From JBFLVN01 sp040758475 (lineage in GTDB: Bacteria > JAGRBM01): DNA of 16,485 nucleotides. The notes under the pieces were generated by a model, which saw only the letters and a list, made by a program, of their open reading frames with translations, did not search any database and was not told the origin of the DNA. Both the position numbers and the translations under genes were made by a program. Positions 7,412 through 13,666 of this stretch are shown piece by piece. Location: contig JBFLVN010000051.1 of NCBI GenBank assembly GCA_040758475.1, positions 1 to 16,485 on the forward strand, written 5' to 3'. Numbering within the stretch: the stretch's first letter is position 1; every line of letters starts with the position of its first letter.

Positions 7412-7427
7412 GGTCCTGACCAAGGAG
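7410..7427 (+). promoter_or_regulatory. hpnH ribosome-binding site with overlapping small hairpin
   Basis: AAGGAG (7422-7427) lies 7 nt before the ATG at 7435 and fixes this start. TTGGT (7410-7414) can pair with ACCAA (7419-7423) around CCTG, taking up the first two bases of the Shine-Dalgarno. The hairpin is short and may not matter; the binding site itself is clear. Confidence 0.6.
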
Positions 7428-7434
7428 TTAGTAA

Positions 7435-8442
7435 ATGCGCACCCCCATCCGCCTCCAGGCCAACATGACGGCCCACATCCTCCGGGAAAAACTCAAGGGG
7501 AACAAACGGATTCCCTTGGTCCTCATGCTCGAACCGCTCCACGCCTGCAATCTGACGTGCGAAGGCTGCGGCCGGATCGTGGAGTACGCCGAGACGATCA
7601 CCGAGCAGATGAGCCTTGATGAATGCCTGGGATCCGCCAAGGAATGCAACGCCCCGGTGGTTTCCGTGTGCGGCGGCGAACCCCTCATCTACCGCGACAT
7701 CGACGGCCTCATCGACGGCCTCGTGGACCAGGGCAAGTACATCTATCTCTGCACCAACGCCATGTTCCTGGACCGCTTCCTCCCCCGGCACAAGCCGACG
7801 GAGCAGCTCTCCATCACCGTCCACCTGGACGGCCTCAAGGAAACCCACGACCGGATCGTCGAGCGCGAAGGCGTCTTCGACCTCGCCATCGAGAACATCA
7901 AGCTCGCCAAGAAGATGGGCTATCACGTCACGACGAACACGACGATCTTCAAGCAGACGGACCTCACCGAGATCGATCGCCTCTTCCAATACCTCACCCA
8001 GCTCGGCGTGGACGGCTTCCTCCTCAGCCCCGCTTATTCCTACGAATCCCTCGGAACGGACCCCTTCATGTTCCACACGAAGGAGCAGATCCACGACAAG
8101 TTCCGCCCCTTCATCGCCCACTGCCAGCAGAGGAAGTTCCGGCTTCTTAGCTCCCCGGGCTACCTCGAGTTCCTGGCGGGCCTGCGCAACTACCCCTGCG
8201 CCCCCTGGGGCAACGTGACGAGAAACCCGCAAGGCTGGAAGGGCCCCTGCTACGCCATCACCAACGACCACTACAAGAGCTACCAGGAACTCCTGGACTC
8301 AACGGACTGGGACTACTACGCCGAACAGAAAGACGCCCGCTGCCGCAACTGCAAGATGCACTCGGGCTTCGAAGCGAGCGTCGTCTTCAACATGACGATC
8401 CAGGACGTGGCCCAGACGATCCGCTGGCAGCTCGCGGGATAA
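7435..8442 (+). CDS. hpnH: Radical SAM adenosylhopane synthase HpnH
   Basis: A 335-residue radical SAM enzyme that joins a 5'-deoxyadenosyl radical to diploptene, giving adenosylhopane, the first step of C35 (extended) hopanoid side-chain synthesis. The SAM cluster motif C-x3-C-x2-C is Cys38, Cys42 and Cys45 in ACNLTCEGCGR; GGEP is at 80-83 and the family segment HLDGLKETHD at 130-139. Cys106 (YLCTNA) falls at the number of the cysteine reported, as I recall, to quench the radical intermediate in Zymomonas HpnH. The C-terminal part (NYPCAPWGN, GPCY, CRNCKMHSGFEA; about 252-315) matches the DUF3463-type region of HpnH proteins. Length is normal. The gene follows a structured leader and terminator and is itself ended by a strong terminator, so it is a single-gene unit. 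Squalene-hopene cyclase is not in the window. Confidence 0.93.
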   Translation: MRTPIRLQANMTAHILREKLKGNKRIPLVLMLEPLHACNLTCEGCGRIVEYAETITEQMSLDECLGSAKECNAPVVSVCGGEPLIYRDIDGLIDGLVDQGKYIYLCTNAMFLDRFLPRHKPTEQLSITVHLDGLKETHDRIVEREGVFDLAIENIKLAKKMGYHVTTNTTIFKQTDLTEIDRLFQYLTQLGVDGFLLSPAYSYESLGTDPFMFHTKEQIHDKFRPFIAHCQQRKFRLLSSPGYLEFLAGLRNYPCAPWGNVTRNPQGWKGPCYAITNDHYKSYQELLDSTDWDYYAEQKDARCRNCKMHSGFEASVVFNMTIQDVAQTIRWQLAG

Positions 8443-8478
8443 GGGCTGGAATTTCCGGCCGCTCCAGTTCAAAAATAG

Positions 8479-8511
8479 CGGGGGCGCGGAAGTCCGCGCC
8501 CCCGTTTTTTT
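8479..8511 (+). terminator. Strong intrinsic terminator after hpnH
   Basis: Positions 8479-8489 pair with 8494-8504 (CGGGGGCGCGG/CCGCGCCCCCG, 11 perfect bp, loop AAGT) followed by seven T residues (8505-8511). It ends hpnH transcription. A TATTTTT run on the far side means it may work in both directions. Only four bases separate the T-tract from the next start codon. Confidence 0.92.
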
Positions 8512-8515
8512 CACC

Positions 8516-9181
8516 ATGGTCCAGCCCGGCCAATTTTTAGAGCGCCCCGCCGTCATCCGGACGCCCGACGAAGACCTCGTTCTCGAAGGGCTCTACCACC
8601 GGGGTGAAAAGCTCCCGCCCCTCGTCTTCGCCCCTCCCCACCCGATGATGGGCGGCAGCATGGACTCGCCCGTCTGCAACGAAGTGGCCTTCGCCTGCTA
8701 CAAGGAAGAACGGCCGAGCCTTCGCTTCAATTTCCGGGGGGTAGGCGCTTCCCGGGGAAAAGTGAGCGCGTCCCTGGAAGATGCCGTTCGGGACTTCTCC
8801 TGCGCCGCCGATTTCCTCCTCGATAGCTGCAAGACGGCCCGGACCATCGTGGGAGGGTATTCCTTCGGGTCGCTCGCCGCCGGAAAGTACGCCCTCGCCC
8901 ATCCGGAGCGCGCAAGCGCCGCTCTCCTGGTGGCACCACCCGTCGGCAAGATAGAGGGATCGTTCCTGCGGGAAATAAGCGCCCCGGGCCTCGTTCTCGT
9001 TCCTCAGGACGATGCTTACGGCCCGCCCAAGGCCATTCAGAGCCTTTTCGAGGGAATGGACCACGTGCGGATCGAAGTGATCCCGCGGGCGGACCACTTC
9101 TTCACGCGGGGACTAGCCGACGTGGGGCGCCTTGTACGAGAATGGCTTCGGCGGATGGGCCAGCCGGTAAAAATCGAATGA
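8516..9181 (+). CDS. Alpha/beta hydrolase (COG2945-like)
   Basis: A 221-residue cytoplasmic serine hydrolase of the short dienelactone-hydrolase/COG2945-like type. The nucleophile elbow is GGYSFGS (Ser116), the likely acid Asp165/166 in PQDDAYGP and the base His194 in RADHFF, in the usual order. HPMMGG (42-47) and NFRGVGAS (72-79) are characteristic of this group, the former near the oxyanion hole. No signal peptide or lid insertion is seen. The ATG at 8516 is the only usable start: no other ATG, GTG or TTG precedes the conserved region in frame, and nothing resembling a Shine-Dalgarno lies upstream, since that position is the terminator's T-tract. How it is expressed is therefore unclear. 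Substrate unknown; a hopanoid role has no support beyond adjacency. Confidence 0.88.
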   Translation: MVQPGQFLERPAVIRTPDEDLVLEGLYHRGEKLPPLVFAPPHPMMGGSMDSPVCNEVAFACYKEERPSLRFNFRGVGASRGKVSASLEDAVRDFSCAADFLLDSCKTARTIVGGYSFGSLAAGKYALAHPERASAALLVAPPVGKIEGSFLREISAPGLVLVPQDDAYGPPKAIQSLFEGMDHVRIEVIPRADHFFTRGLADVGRLVREWLRRMGQPVKIE

Positions 9182-9197
9182 AATCGTTCCACTAGTC

Positions 9198-9226
9198 TTG
9201 TCAGACAATCGCCCGTTCAGTACTCT
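9198..9226 (+). promoter_or_regulatory. Promoter of the PilZ gene, probably giving a leaderless mRNA
   Basis: TTGTCA (9198-9203; 5 of 6 to TTGACA) and TACTCT (9221-9226; the TAnnnT core only) are 17 bp apart. Transcription would start around 9233, at or next to the ATG at 9235. The -35 lies in a perfect inverted repeat TTGTC-A-GACAA (9198-9208), which could be an operator or chance. Confidence 0.5.
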
Positions 9227-9234
9227 TGAAAATC

Positions 9235-9864
9235 ATGGCACCCAATCCAGCCGACCGCCGGACCGAACAACGCCTCCCCGCCAATGTGAGCGCCGAATTC
9301 AAGGTAGCCGGCCACATCGGCAAGGCCATCACCGTCGACATCTCGGAAGGCGGGCTTTTCCTTAATACGAACGAGAAGGCCGAGTTAGGGGAGCGCGTTT
9401 TCCTGCGCCTCTTGCCGGGCCCCGGCGAGCCGGAAATCCGCGTGGTGGGGGCCGTGCGCAGGGTCGTCAAGCCCGGCGAGGGGCCCCTCCCGGGCCTCGG
9501 CATCCAGTTTGAAACGCTCTTCAGCCCGAACAAGGAAAAACTCGAGCGGTTCCTGGCCGAACTCCTCGGAGAAAAAGACGTCAAGCAGACCATCACCGTT
9601 TCGGAAAACGCCCAGTATTCCAAATACGAATTCAAGAAGACGGAGCCCAAGGCGCCGCCGCCCAAGCCCTCCGCCAAGGCGCCCGCGCCGAAGAAAAAAG
9701 CGACCGACAAGGAACTCCTTGCCGAGTTCGACTTCACCGCCACGACCCAATACACCCTGAAGCGCGTTCCCTGGCGCATCATAGTCCTGACGGGGCTCGT
9801 CATCGGAATCGTTCTGGGACTCGGGAAAGCTCTCGACTTCCTGATGGGAACTCCGGCCAAATAG
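9235..9864 (+). CDS. PilZ-domain protein with C-terminal membrane anchor
   Basis: A c-di-GMP receptor-type protein (209 aa from the chosen ATG). The PilZ domain covers about residues 5-115: the RxxxR motif is in DRRTEQR and the D-x-S-x-x-G motif is DISEGG, so both c-di-GMP-contacting elements are kept. A helical stretch (NKEKLERFLAELLGEK) follows, then a linker rich in Ala, Pro and Lys (about 137-157), and a single hydrophobic segment near the C-terminus (RIIVLTGLVIGIVLGLGKAL). This predicts a cytoplasmic PilZ domain tethered to the inner membrane. The ATG at 9235 is preferred to the in-frame TTG at 9226 because the latter overlaps the -10 box; neither has a Shine-Dalgarno. It ends 2 bp from the convergent esterase stop with no room for a terminator. 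The process controlled (motility, secretion, polysaccharide) is unknown. Confidence 0.9.
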   Translation: MAPNPADRRTEQRLPANVSAEFKVAGHIGKAITVDISEGGLFLNTNEKAELGERVFLRLLPGPGEPEIRVVGAVRRVVKPGEGPLPGLGIQFETLFSPNKEKLERFLAELLGEKDVKQTITVSENAQYSKYEFKKTEPKAPPPKPSAKAPAPKKKATDKELLAEFDFTATTQYTLKRVPWRIIVLTGLVIGIVLGLGKALDFLMGTPAK

Positions 9865-9866
9865 GC

Positions 9867-11387
9867 CTACAGAATTTCGCTCCAGAACCGCCGCTCTTCG
9901 GCCAGGGGGTCGCTCTCCAGGCGCCACTGGGTGTCGATCCGCATGGTGGGCCGGGTGGTCTCCGTGTAAGCGGGCCATCCGATCCCGCCCGGCGCTTCGG
10001 GCTTCCCCGTCCGGGCAAAAGCGCTCCAGGCACGCTGCACCTGGTCCGCCAAATTCTTGGGGCCGGGACCGCCGCCCGTAAAGAATTTCCCGAAAGCCGT
10101 CTCCGTCGTCCCGAAGGTGAAGGGAACGTCGATCGCGTGGCAGGCCCGGAGCTTCCCTCCAAAGGCGGGCGAAGAGAAGGCGAAAAGATAGAGGTAGGTA
10201 TTGGGCTGGTGGGCGAGTTGCGCTTCCACGAGACGGATCGCCGGAATCCGGAAAACCCGGTCCGATTCGATGGCGCAGAAAAGATCGGCCGGCGAAGCGG
10301 GAAACTTTCCTTCCCGCAGGCGCCGATAGAGTTCCACCGAAGCAGCACCGCGGCCGGGGTTCCTGGCCTCGCAGCTCGCGATGCAGGCTTCCGGAGAGAG
10401 GTTTTGTTTCTTGGGGTCCGTGAGGATGATGAAGAACATCCATTCGTCGAGCGTCGTGCCGATCAGGACGGACACGTCTTTCGAGAGCCCGCCCCGGATG
10501 GCCTCGAGCGGGTCTTTCGGAAGAATTTTTCCGTCGATCACCGGAATGAACGGCATCCCGAGGAGCGGAAGGCGCCGGGGACGGCGCTCGTTGAGCCGGA
10601 CGGAGAGGCATTTGCGCTGCGCTTTGACGATATCGGCCGCCGGAATGTACCGAAGTTTTTCTTCGTCGCCGGGATGAAGCCCGAGGGCATCCAGCAGAAC
10701 ACGGGCGGCCCGTGTCGCGTCCTCCCGGGTACAGGCATGGTGGGCCGCGCCGCTCTGGGGAATCGCCTTGTGAAAGAGCCCCTTGGCTGCGGGAGTGCCC
10801 AGAAGCGTTCCGACGGTCATTCCTCCCGCCGATTCGCCGAAGATCGTCACATTGGAAGGATCGCCGCCGAAGCGCTCGATGTTCTCGCGCACCCAGGAGA
10901 GCGCCGCCACCTGATCCGAAAGGCCGCAGTTCGGCTCGAAGGCTTCCCCACAGAGGTCCGCCAGGTGGCCGAACCCTAGGGCTCCCAGGCGGTAGTTGGC
11001 CGTCACGATCACGGTATCGAAGCGGCGCGCGTAACTCGTCCCGTGATAGGATTCGATCGAACCGCTGCCGGTAAGGAACCCCCCGCCGTGGAACCACACC
11101 ATCACGGGGCGCTTGCCGCCGTCGCAAGCGGGCGTCCAGACGTTCAAGTACAGGCAGTCTTCCGACTGGGGCCCCACTTCGAGCACCGGCGATTTGTCCT
11201 GGGGCGCGGCGGGAGAAAACTCCCTGGCGCTCCGGACGCCGGGCCAAGGCTCCGGCGCTTGGGGGGAGCGCCAGCGCAAGCCACCCACCGGGGGCTTGGC
11301 GAAAGGAATCCCCCGGAAAACATTCAGGCCTTCCCAGAGTTCCCCTTCGATCTTGCCGCAGGACGTCTCGACGATGGGACCGGACAT
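9867..11387 (-). CDS. Type-B carboxylesterase (para-nitrobenzyl esterase-like)
   Basis: Carboxylesterase/lipase of the cholinesterase-like family, 506 aa, hydrolysing carboxylic esters. The nucleophile is Ser186 in GESAGG, the oxyanion loop is HGGGF (100-104), the acid is probably Glu315 in GTTLDEW and the base His417 in CHAIDVPF. The family signatures EDCLYLNVW (76-84) and FRGIPFAKPPVG near the N-terminus are intact, and length matches bacterial members (about 490-510). I chose the ATG at 11387 because GGAGG lies 8 nt upstream and the family begins near this point; the TTG at 11438 would add 17 unlikely residues. No signal peptide is seen, so it should be cytoplasmic. It is divergent from cyaY and convergent with the PilZ gene. 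Natural substrate unknown. Confidence 0.93.
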   Translation of the reverse strand: MSGPIVETSCGKIEGELWEGLNVFRGIPFAKPPVGGLRWRSPQAPEPWPGVRSAREFSPAAPQDKSPVLEVGPQSEDCLYLNVWTPACDGGKRPVMVWFHGGGFLTGSGSIESYHGTSYARRFDTVIVTANYRLGALGFGHLADLCGEAFEPNCGLSDQVAALSWVRENIERFGGDPSNVTIFGESAGGMTVGTLLGTPAAKGLFHKAIPQSGAAHHACTREDATRAARVLLDALGLHPGDEEKLRYIPAADIVKAQRKCLSVRLNERRPRRLPLLGMPFIPVIDGKILPKDPLEAIRGGLSKDVSVLIGTTLDEWMFFIILTDPKKQNLSPEACIASCEARNPGRGAASVELYRRLREGKFPASPADLFCAIESDRVFRIPAIRLVEAQLAHQPNTYLYLFAFSSPAFGGKLRACHAIDVPFTFGTTETAFGKFFTGGGPGPKNLADQVQRAWSAFARTGKPEAPGGIGWPAYTETTRPTMRIDTQWRLESDPLAEERRFWSEIL

Positions 11388-11441
11388 GGCAGGCGCCTCC
11401 ACGGGGATGACCTCATCATTCCCCGGTAATTTTTTCAAGTC

Positions 11442-11470
11442 TTGTCCGGGGAAGCCGGGCCGGGAAGAAT
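11442..11470 (+). promoter_or_regulatory. Candidate promoter for cyaY
   Basis: TTGTCC (11442-11447) and AAGAAT (11465-11470) are 17 bp apart, each matching the sigma-70 consensus at 4 of 6. They lie directly upstream of the cyaY ribosome-binding site (GGGAG, about 7 nt before the ATG) in the 101-bp gap shared with the divergent esterase. Confidence 0.4.
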
Positions 11471-11488
11471 GCCGCCGGGAGAACCCCC

Positions 11489-11806
11489 ATGGATTCCAAG
11501 GACTTCCGCCTCGCCGCCGACCGGACGATCGAGTCCCTCGTAAGAAAGCTCGATGCGCTCGGCATCGACGACGCCGACGTGGATTCCTCGGATGGGAAGC
11601 TGGAGATCACCTTCGACGACGGCACCAAATTCATCGTGAGCCGCCAGTCGGCCGCCAACCAGCTCTGGCTCGCCGAACCCGCCGGGGGGTGGCATTACAA
11701 TTTCACGGACGGGAAGTGGACCTGCGACAAGCGGGGCGTGGGACTCCTCGAATCCCTGGAAGCGCTGCTGGCGGGAAAGACGGGAAGGCCCATTCGGCTT
11801 TCGTAA
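11489..11806 (+). CDS. cyaY: Iron donor / Fe-S assembly regulator CyaY (bacterial frataxin)
   Basis: A 105-residue bacterial frataxin of typical length. The first helix is acidic (FRLAADRTIESLVRKLD, with DDADVDSSDG after it), giving the iron-binding ridge, followed by strands DGKLEITFDDGTKFIVSRQ. The family core NQLWLA is at 57-62, then GGWHYNF, WTCD and a C-terminal helix LLESLEALLAG. CyaY binds iron and modulates the cysteine desulfurase IscS in the cytoplasm. It stands alone between the divergent esterase and a DUF4124 gene; no isc genes are adjacent, although a ferredoxin and an Hsp70 lie about 7-9 kb away in the window. The start is set by GGGAG upstream. Confident by the whole-length match to the E. 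coli CyaY pattern. Confidence 0.92.
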   Translation: MDSKDFRLAADRTIESLVRKLDALGIDDADVDSSDGKLEITFDDGTKFIVSRQSAANQLWLAEPAGGWHYNFTDGKWTCDKRGVGLLESLEALLAGKTGRPIRLS

Positions 11807-11916
11807 CCGGCCGCGTTGGACCTTGCGCGGAATAAAGCATTAGACTTTTTCACGCGGGGATAACCGGGAGAATCCGGGCGGATCGGCATCCGCCGGGCAG
11901 GTGAGGAGAGACGGCC

Positions 11917-12504
11917 GTGAGGGCGTGGGGGCTCGCAAAGCTTCTGGGGTTCTTTTTTGTATTCCTGCTGGCTGGCGGCCACACCGCGCTGGCCGCCATG
12001 TACAAGTACAAAGACGACAAGGGCCACGTGCACTTCGTCGATTCCCTCCACAAAGTCCCTCCCGAGTACCGCAACCAGGTCGACCCGAATTACGTTCCCC
12101 ATTCCCAACCGGCAGAGGAACCGGCTGCCAAAGCGCGTCCTTTGCCCCCCGCGCCGCCGGGAGGCGCGGCGGCAGACAAAGGCGCGAAGCTGGACAGCCT
12201 CAAGGAAACCAGGCGCAAGGGATGCGACGAACGGCGGGCCCAACTCGAAAAGCGCATGGCTGACACGATGCGCCGTTACGAGGAGTGGAAAAAGAAAAAG
12301 AAGAGCGAAGACGAGCAACAGACGACCGATCTCTCGGGCGGTTGGACCCTCTGCGAGAGCGGGGATGCCGAAGCCTGCCTCAAAAGCCGCCGCGAACTCG
12401 AAGCACAGCGGGAAGAGGAAACCGCCCGCTCAAGTCCCTACTGGAGCCAGCTCCAGACCCTCGACGTGCAAGCCCAGCAACTCAAAAGAGAGTGCGGCGA
12501 ATAA
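11917..12504 (+). CDS. Exported DUF4124-domain protein
   Basis: A 195-residue exported protein of unknown function. A signal peptide spans residues 1-26 (basic start, core LLGFFFVFLLAGG, likely cleavage after ALA). Directly after it is a short DUF4124 module (about 28-52: MYKYKDDKGHVHFVDSLHKV), common in proteobacterial periplasmic proteins and often combined with unrelated tails. A Pro/Ala-rich spacer (62-88) leads to a charged helical region, probably coiled coil (about 95-130, with a KKKKK run), and a second helix (157-172). Cysteines at 103, 146, 154 and 193 could form disulfides. The start is GTG, supported by GAGGAGAG about 7 nt upstream; a perfect 7-bp hairpin (11877-11894) lies just before that. 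It is convergent with the zinc-ribbon gene. Confidence 0.85.
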   Translation: MRAWGLAKLLGFFFVFLLAGGHTALAAMYKYKDDKGHVHFVDSLHKVPPEYRNQVDPNYVPHSQPAEEPAAKARPLPPAPPGGAAADKGAKLDSLKETRRKGCDERRAQLEKRMADTMRRYEEWKKKKKSEDEQQTTDLSGGWTLCESGDAEACLKSRRELEAQREEETARSSPYWSQLQTLDVQAQQLKRECGE

Positions 12505-12524
12505 TTCCCGGCCATCAGCGGGAA
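12505..12524 (-). terminator. Weak hairpin between convergent genes
   Basis: TTCCCG (12505-12510) pairs with CGGGAA (12519-12524) around an 8-base loop that contains the zinc-ribbon gene's stop codon. Read on the minus strand it is followed by TTATT, a poor U-tract. It may serve as a weak terminator between the two convergent genes. Confidence 0.3.
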
Positions 12525-13588
12525 AACGAATCGAGAAACTCCGAAGCACCGGCCGGTCCGCCTTCCGGCGCGAGCTGGAAAAGAATTCCGTAATTGCCGC
12601 CCGTCCGGAGCACCTTCGCGCGGGCGGCCCGGCGGCGGCCGGATTCGGAGACCTCGAAACTGATTTCAAAGCACGCATCGGTTTTCGCCGCGCAAGAATG
12701 GCCGGGGGCGCGGCTCTCGTCTGGCACGTCGTACCCGAGCGGCAAAAGGGCTTGATCGAGGAATTCGGCGGCGGTGAGTTCGTCTACCGCCCGGTCTGAA
12801 GCTGACGAGGAAACAAGGCTCGCGAATCCGTAGACAGGGCCCCCCTTTCCTAGCGCACTGGCCGTCCAGAGCGTTCCCTGAAAAGTTCCCGCGAAAGTGG
12901 ACACGGCCGCTTCTTTCTGGTTCACGTGGTTGTGGGTCCAGGGGACTTGGAGCATCCCGGAAAAACCATCCACTCCGGCGCCCAGGGTGACGGGCCGCTG
13001 GATATAAGGGATAGCGGCCCAGGCCGCTCCTCCGCCCGCCGCCAGGACCAGGACCGCCGTCACGGCCCTGCGGACAAACCACTGTCCGAAGCGGCCCCGC
13101 TCGAAGGAAGGGGCGTCGGCCAGCGGCGCCCGTTTGTCGCAGAGCGTGCACCGGCAAGCCAGGGTCACCGCCTTGTAAGCGAGCCCAATACCAACGCTCA
13201 GGAGCAAGGCCGGAAGAATGGCGGCCGCCATCCGAAGCCACTCGGTCTTGAAAGAAACAGCGCCAGCTCCGGCCACGAGCGCTCCCCCCGCGATCCAGAC
13301 GGGAAGGGTGAAGTCGGAGGGCTGGATGCGGAGCGTCCCGCGGCACTTCTTGCACCGGGGGCCATCGATGACACCCTTTGCGCCTTTGACGGGCCGCTGG
13401 GGCGAGGATTGCTGCGTAGCGGAGGGCGGTTTGGGCGCCGTGTTGGCCGGTTCACCCGGCGCAGGCGCCGCCATCCGGGGAGGATGCTGGGAAAACAGGA
13501 CACCGCACCGGGCGCAGATCGGCCCGGGGCGCTGTTCGAGGCCGCACTTCGAGCACACGATCCGCTGACTGGAAGCTGGAACGCTCAC
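12515..13588 (-). CDS. Zinc-ribbon membrane protein of unknown function
   Basis: A 357-residue protein I do not recognise as a named family. The N-terminus is a zinc ribbon (CSKC at 12-15, CARC at 25-28). A Pro/Ala/Gln-rich linker (38-72) leads to CKKC (79-82), then two hydrophobic segments (about 96-112 and 118-141), a second cysteine cluster CRCTLC (145-150) and a third membrane segment (about 174-192). The C-terminal region (about 195-357) is soluble and may lie across the membrane; a segment such as FAGTFQGTLWTA and paired cysteines (CAAKTDACFE) suggest a small extracytoplasmic domain. The start is GTG with AAGG upstream; the zinc ribbon fixes the N-terminus within a few residues. Such ribbon-plus-TM proteins are often envelope or stress proteins, but no function can be assigned. 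Confidence 0.8.
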   Translation of the reverse strand: MSVPASSQRIVCSKCGLEQRPGPICARCGVLFSQHPPRMAAPAPGEPANTAPKPPSATQQSSPQRPVKGAKGVIDGPRCKKCRGTLRIQPSDFTLPVWIAGGALVAGAGAVSFKTEWLRMAAAILPALLLSVGIGLAYKAVTLACRCTLCDKRAPLADAPSFERGRFGQWFVRRAVTAVLVLAAGGGAAWAAIPYIQRPVTLGAGVDGFSGMLQVPWTHNHVNQKEAAVSTFAGTFQGTLWTASALGKGGPVYGFASLVSSSASDRAVDELTAAEFLDQALLPLGYDVPDESRAPGHSCAAKTDACFEISFEVSESGRRRAARAKVLRTGGNYGILFQLAPEGGPAGASEFLDSFSR

Positions 13589-13666
13589 GCAAGAACCGCC
13601 TTGCCCGTGCCCGCCGAAGCGGGGAGAGCTTAGCAGCCACGAAAATCCGATTTCAAAAACCCCCGC

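Noticed and set aside
7369..8271. 300-codon open frame on the minus strand
   Set aside because: Antisense to hpnH and reading through the terminator region; no domain features.
9385..11247. 620-codon open frame on the minus strand
   Set aside because: Lies in another frame of the carboxylesterase strand and antisense to the PilZ gene; Arg/Pro/Ser-rich without motifs.
11406..11417. Palindrome GATGA-CC-TCATC in the esterase leader
   Set aside because: Could be an operator, but a 5-bp half-site is expected by chance at this length and no promoter boxes align with it.
11877..11894. Perfect 7-bp hairpin before the DUF4124 gene
   Set aside because: No U-tract and no overlap with the ribosome-binding site, so neither terminator nor switch can be supported.
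13610..13623. CCCGC-TTCG-GCGGG hairpin (minus strand) upstream of the zinc-ribbon gene
   Set aside because: Stable tetraloop hairpin but without a T-tract; most likely a leader stem of no assignable role.
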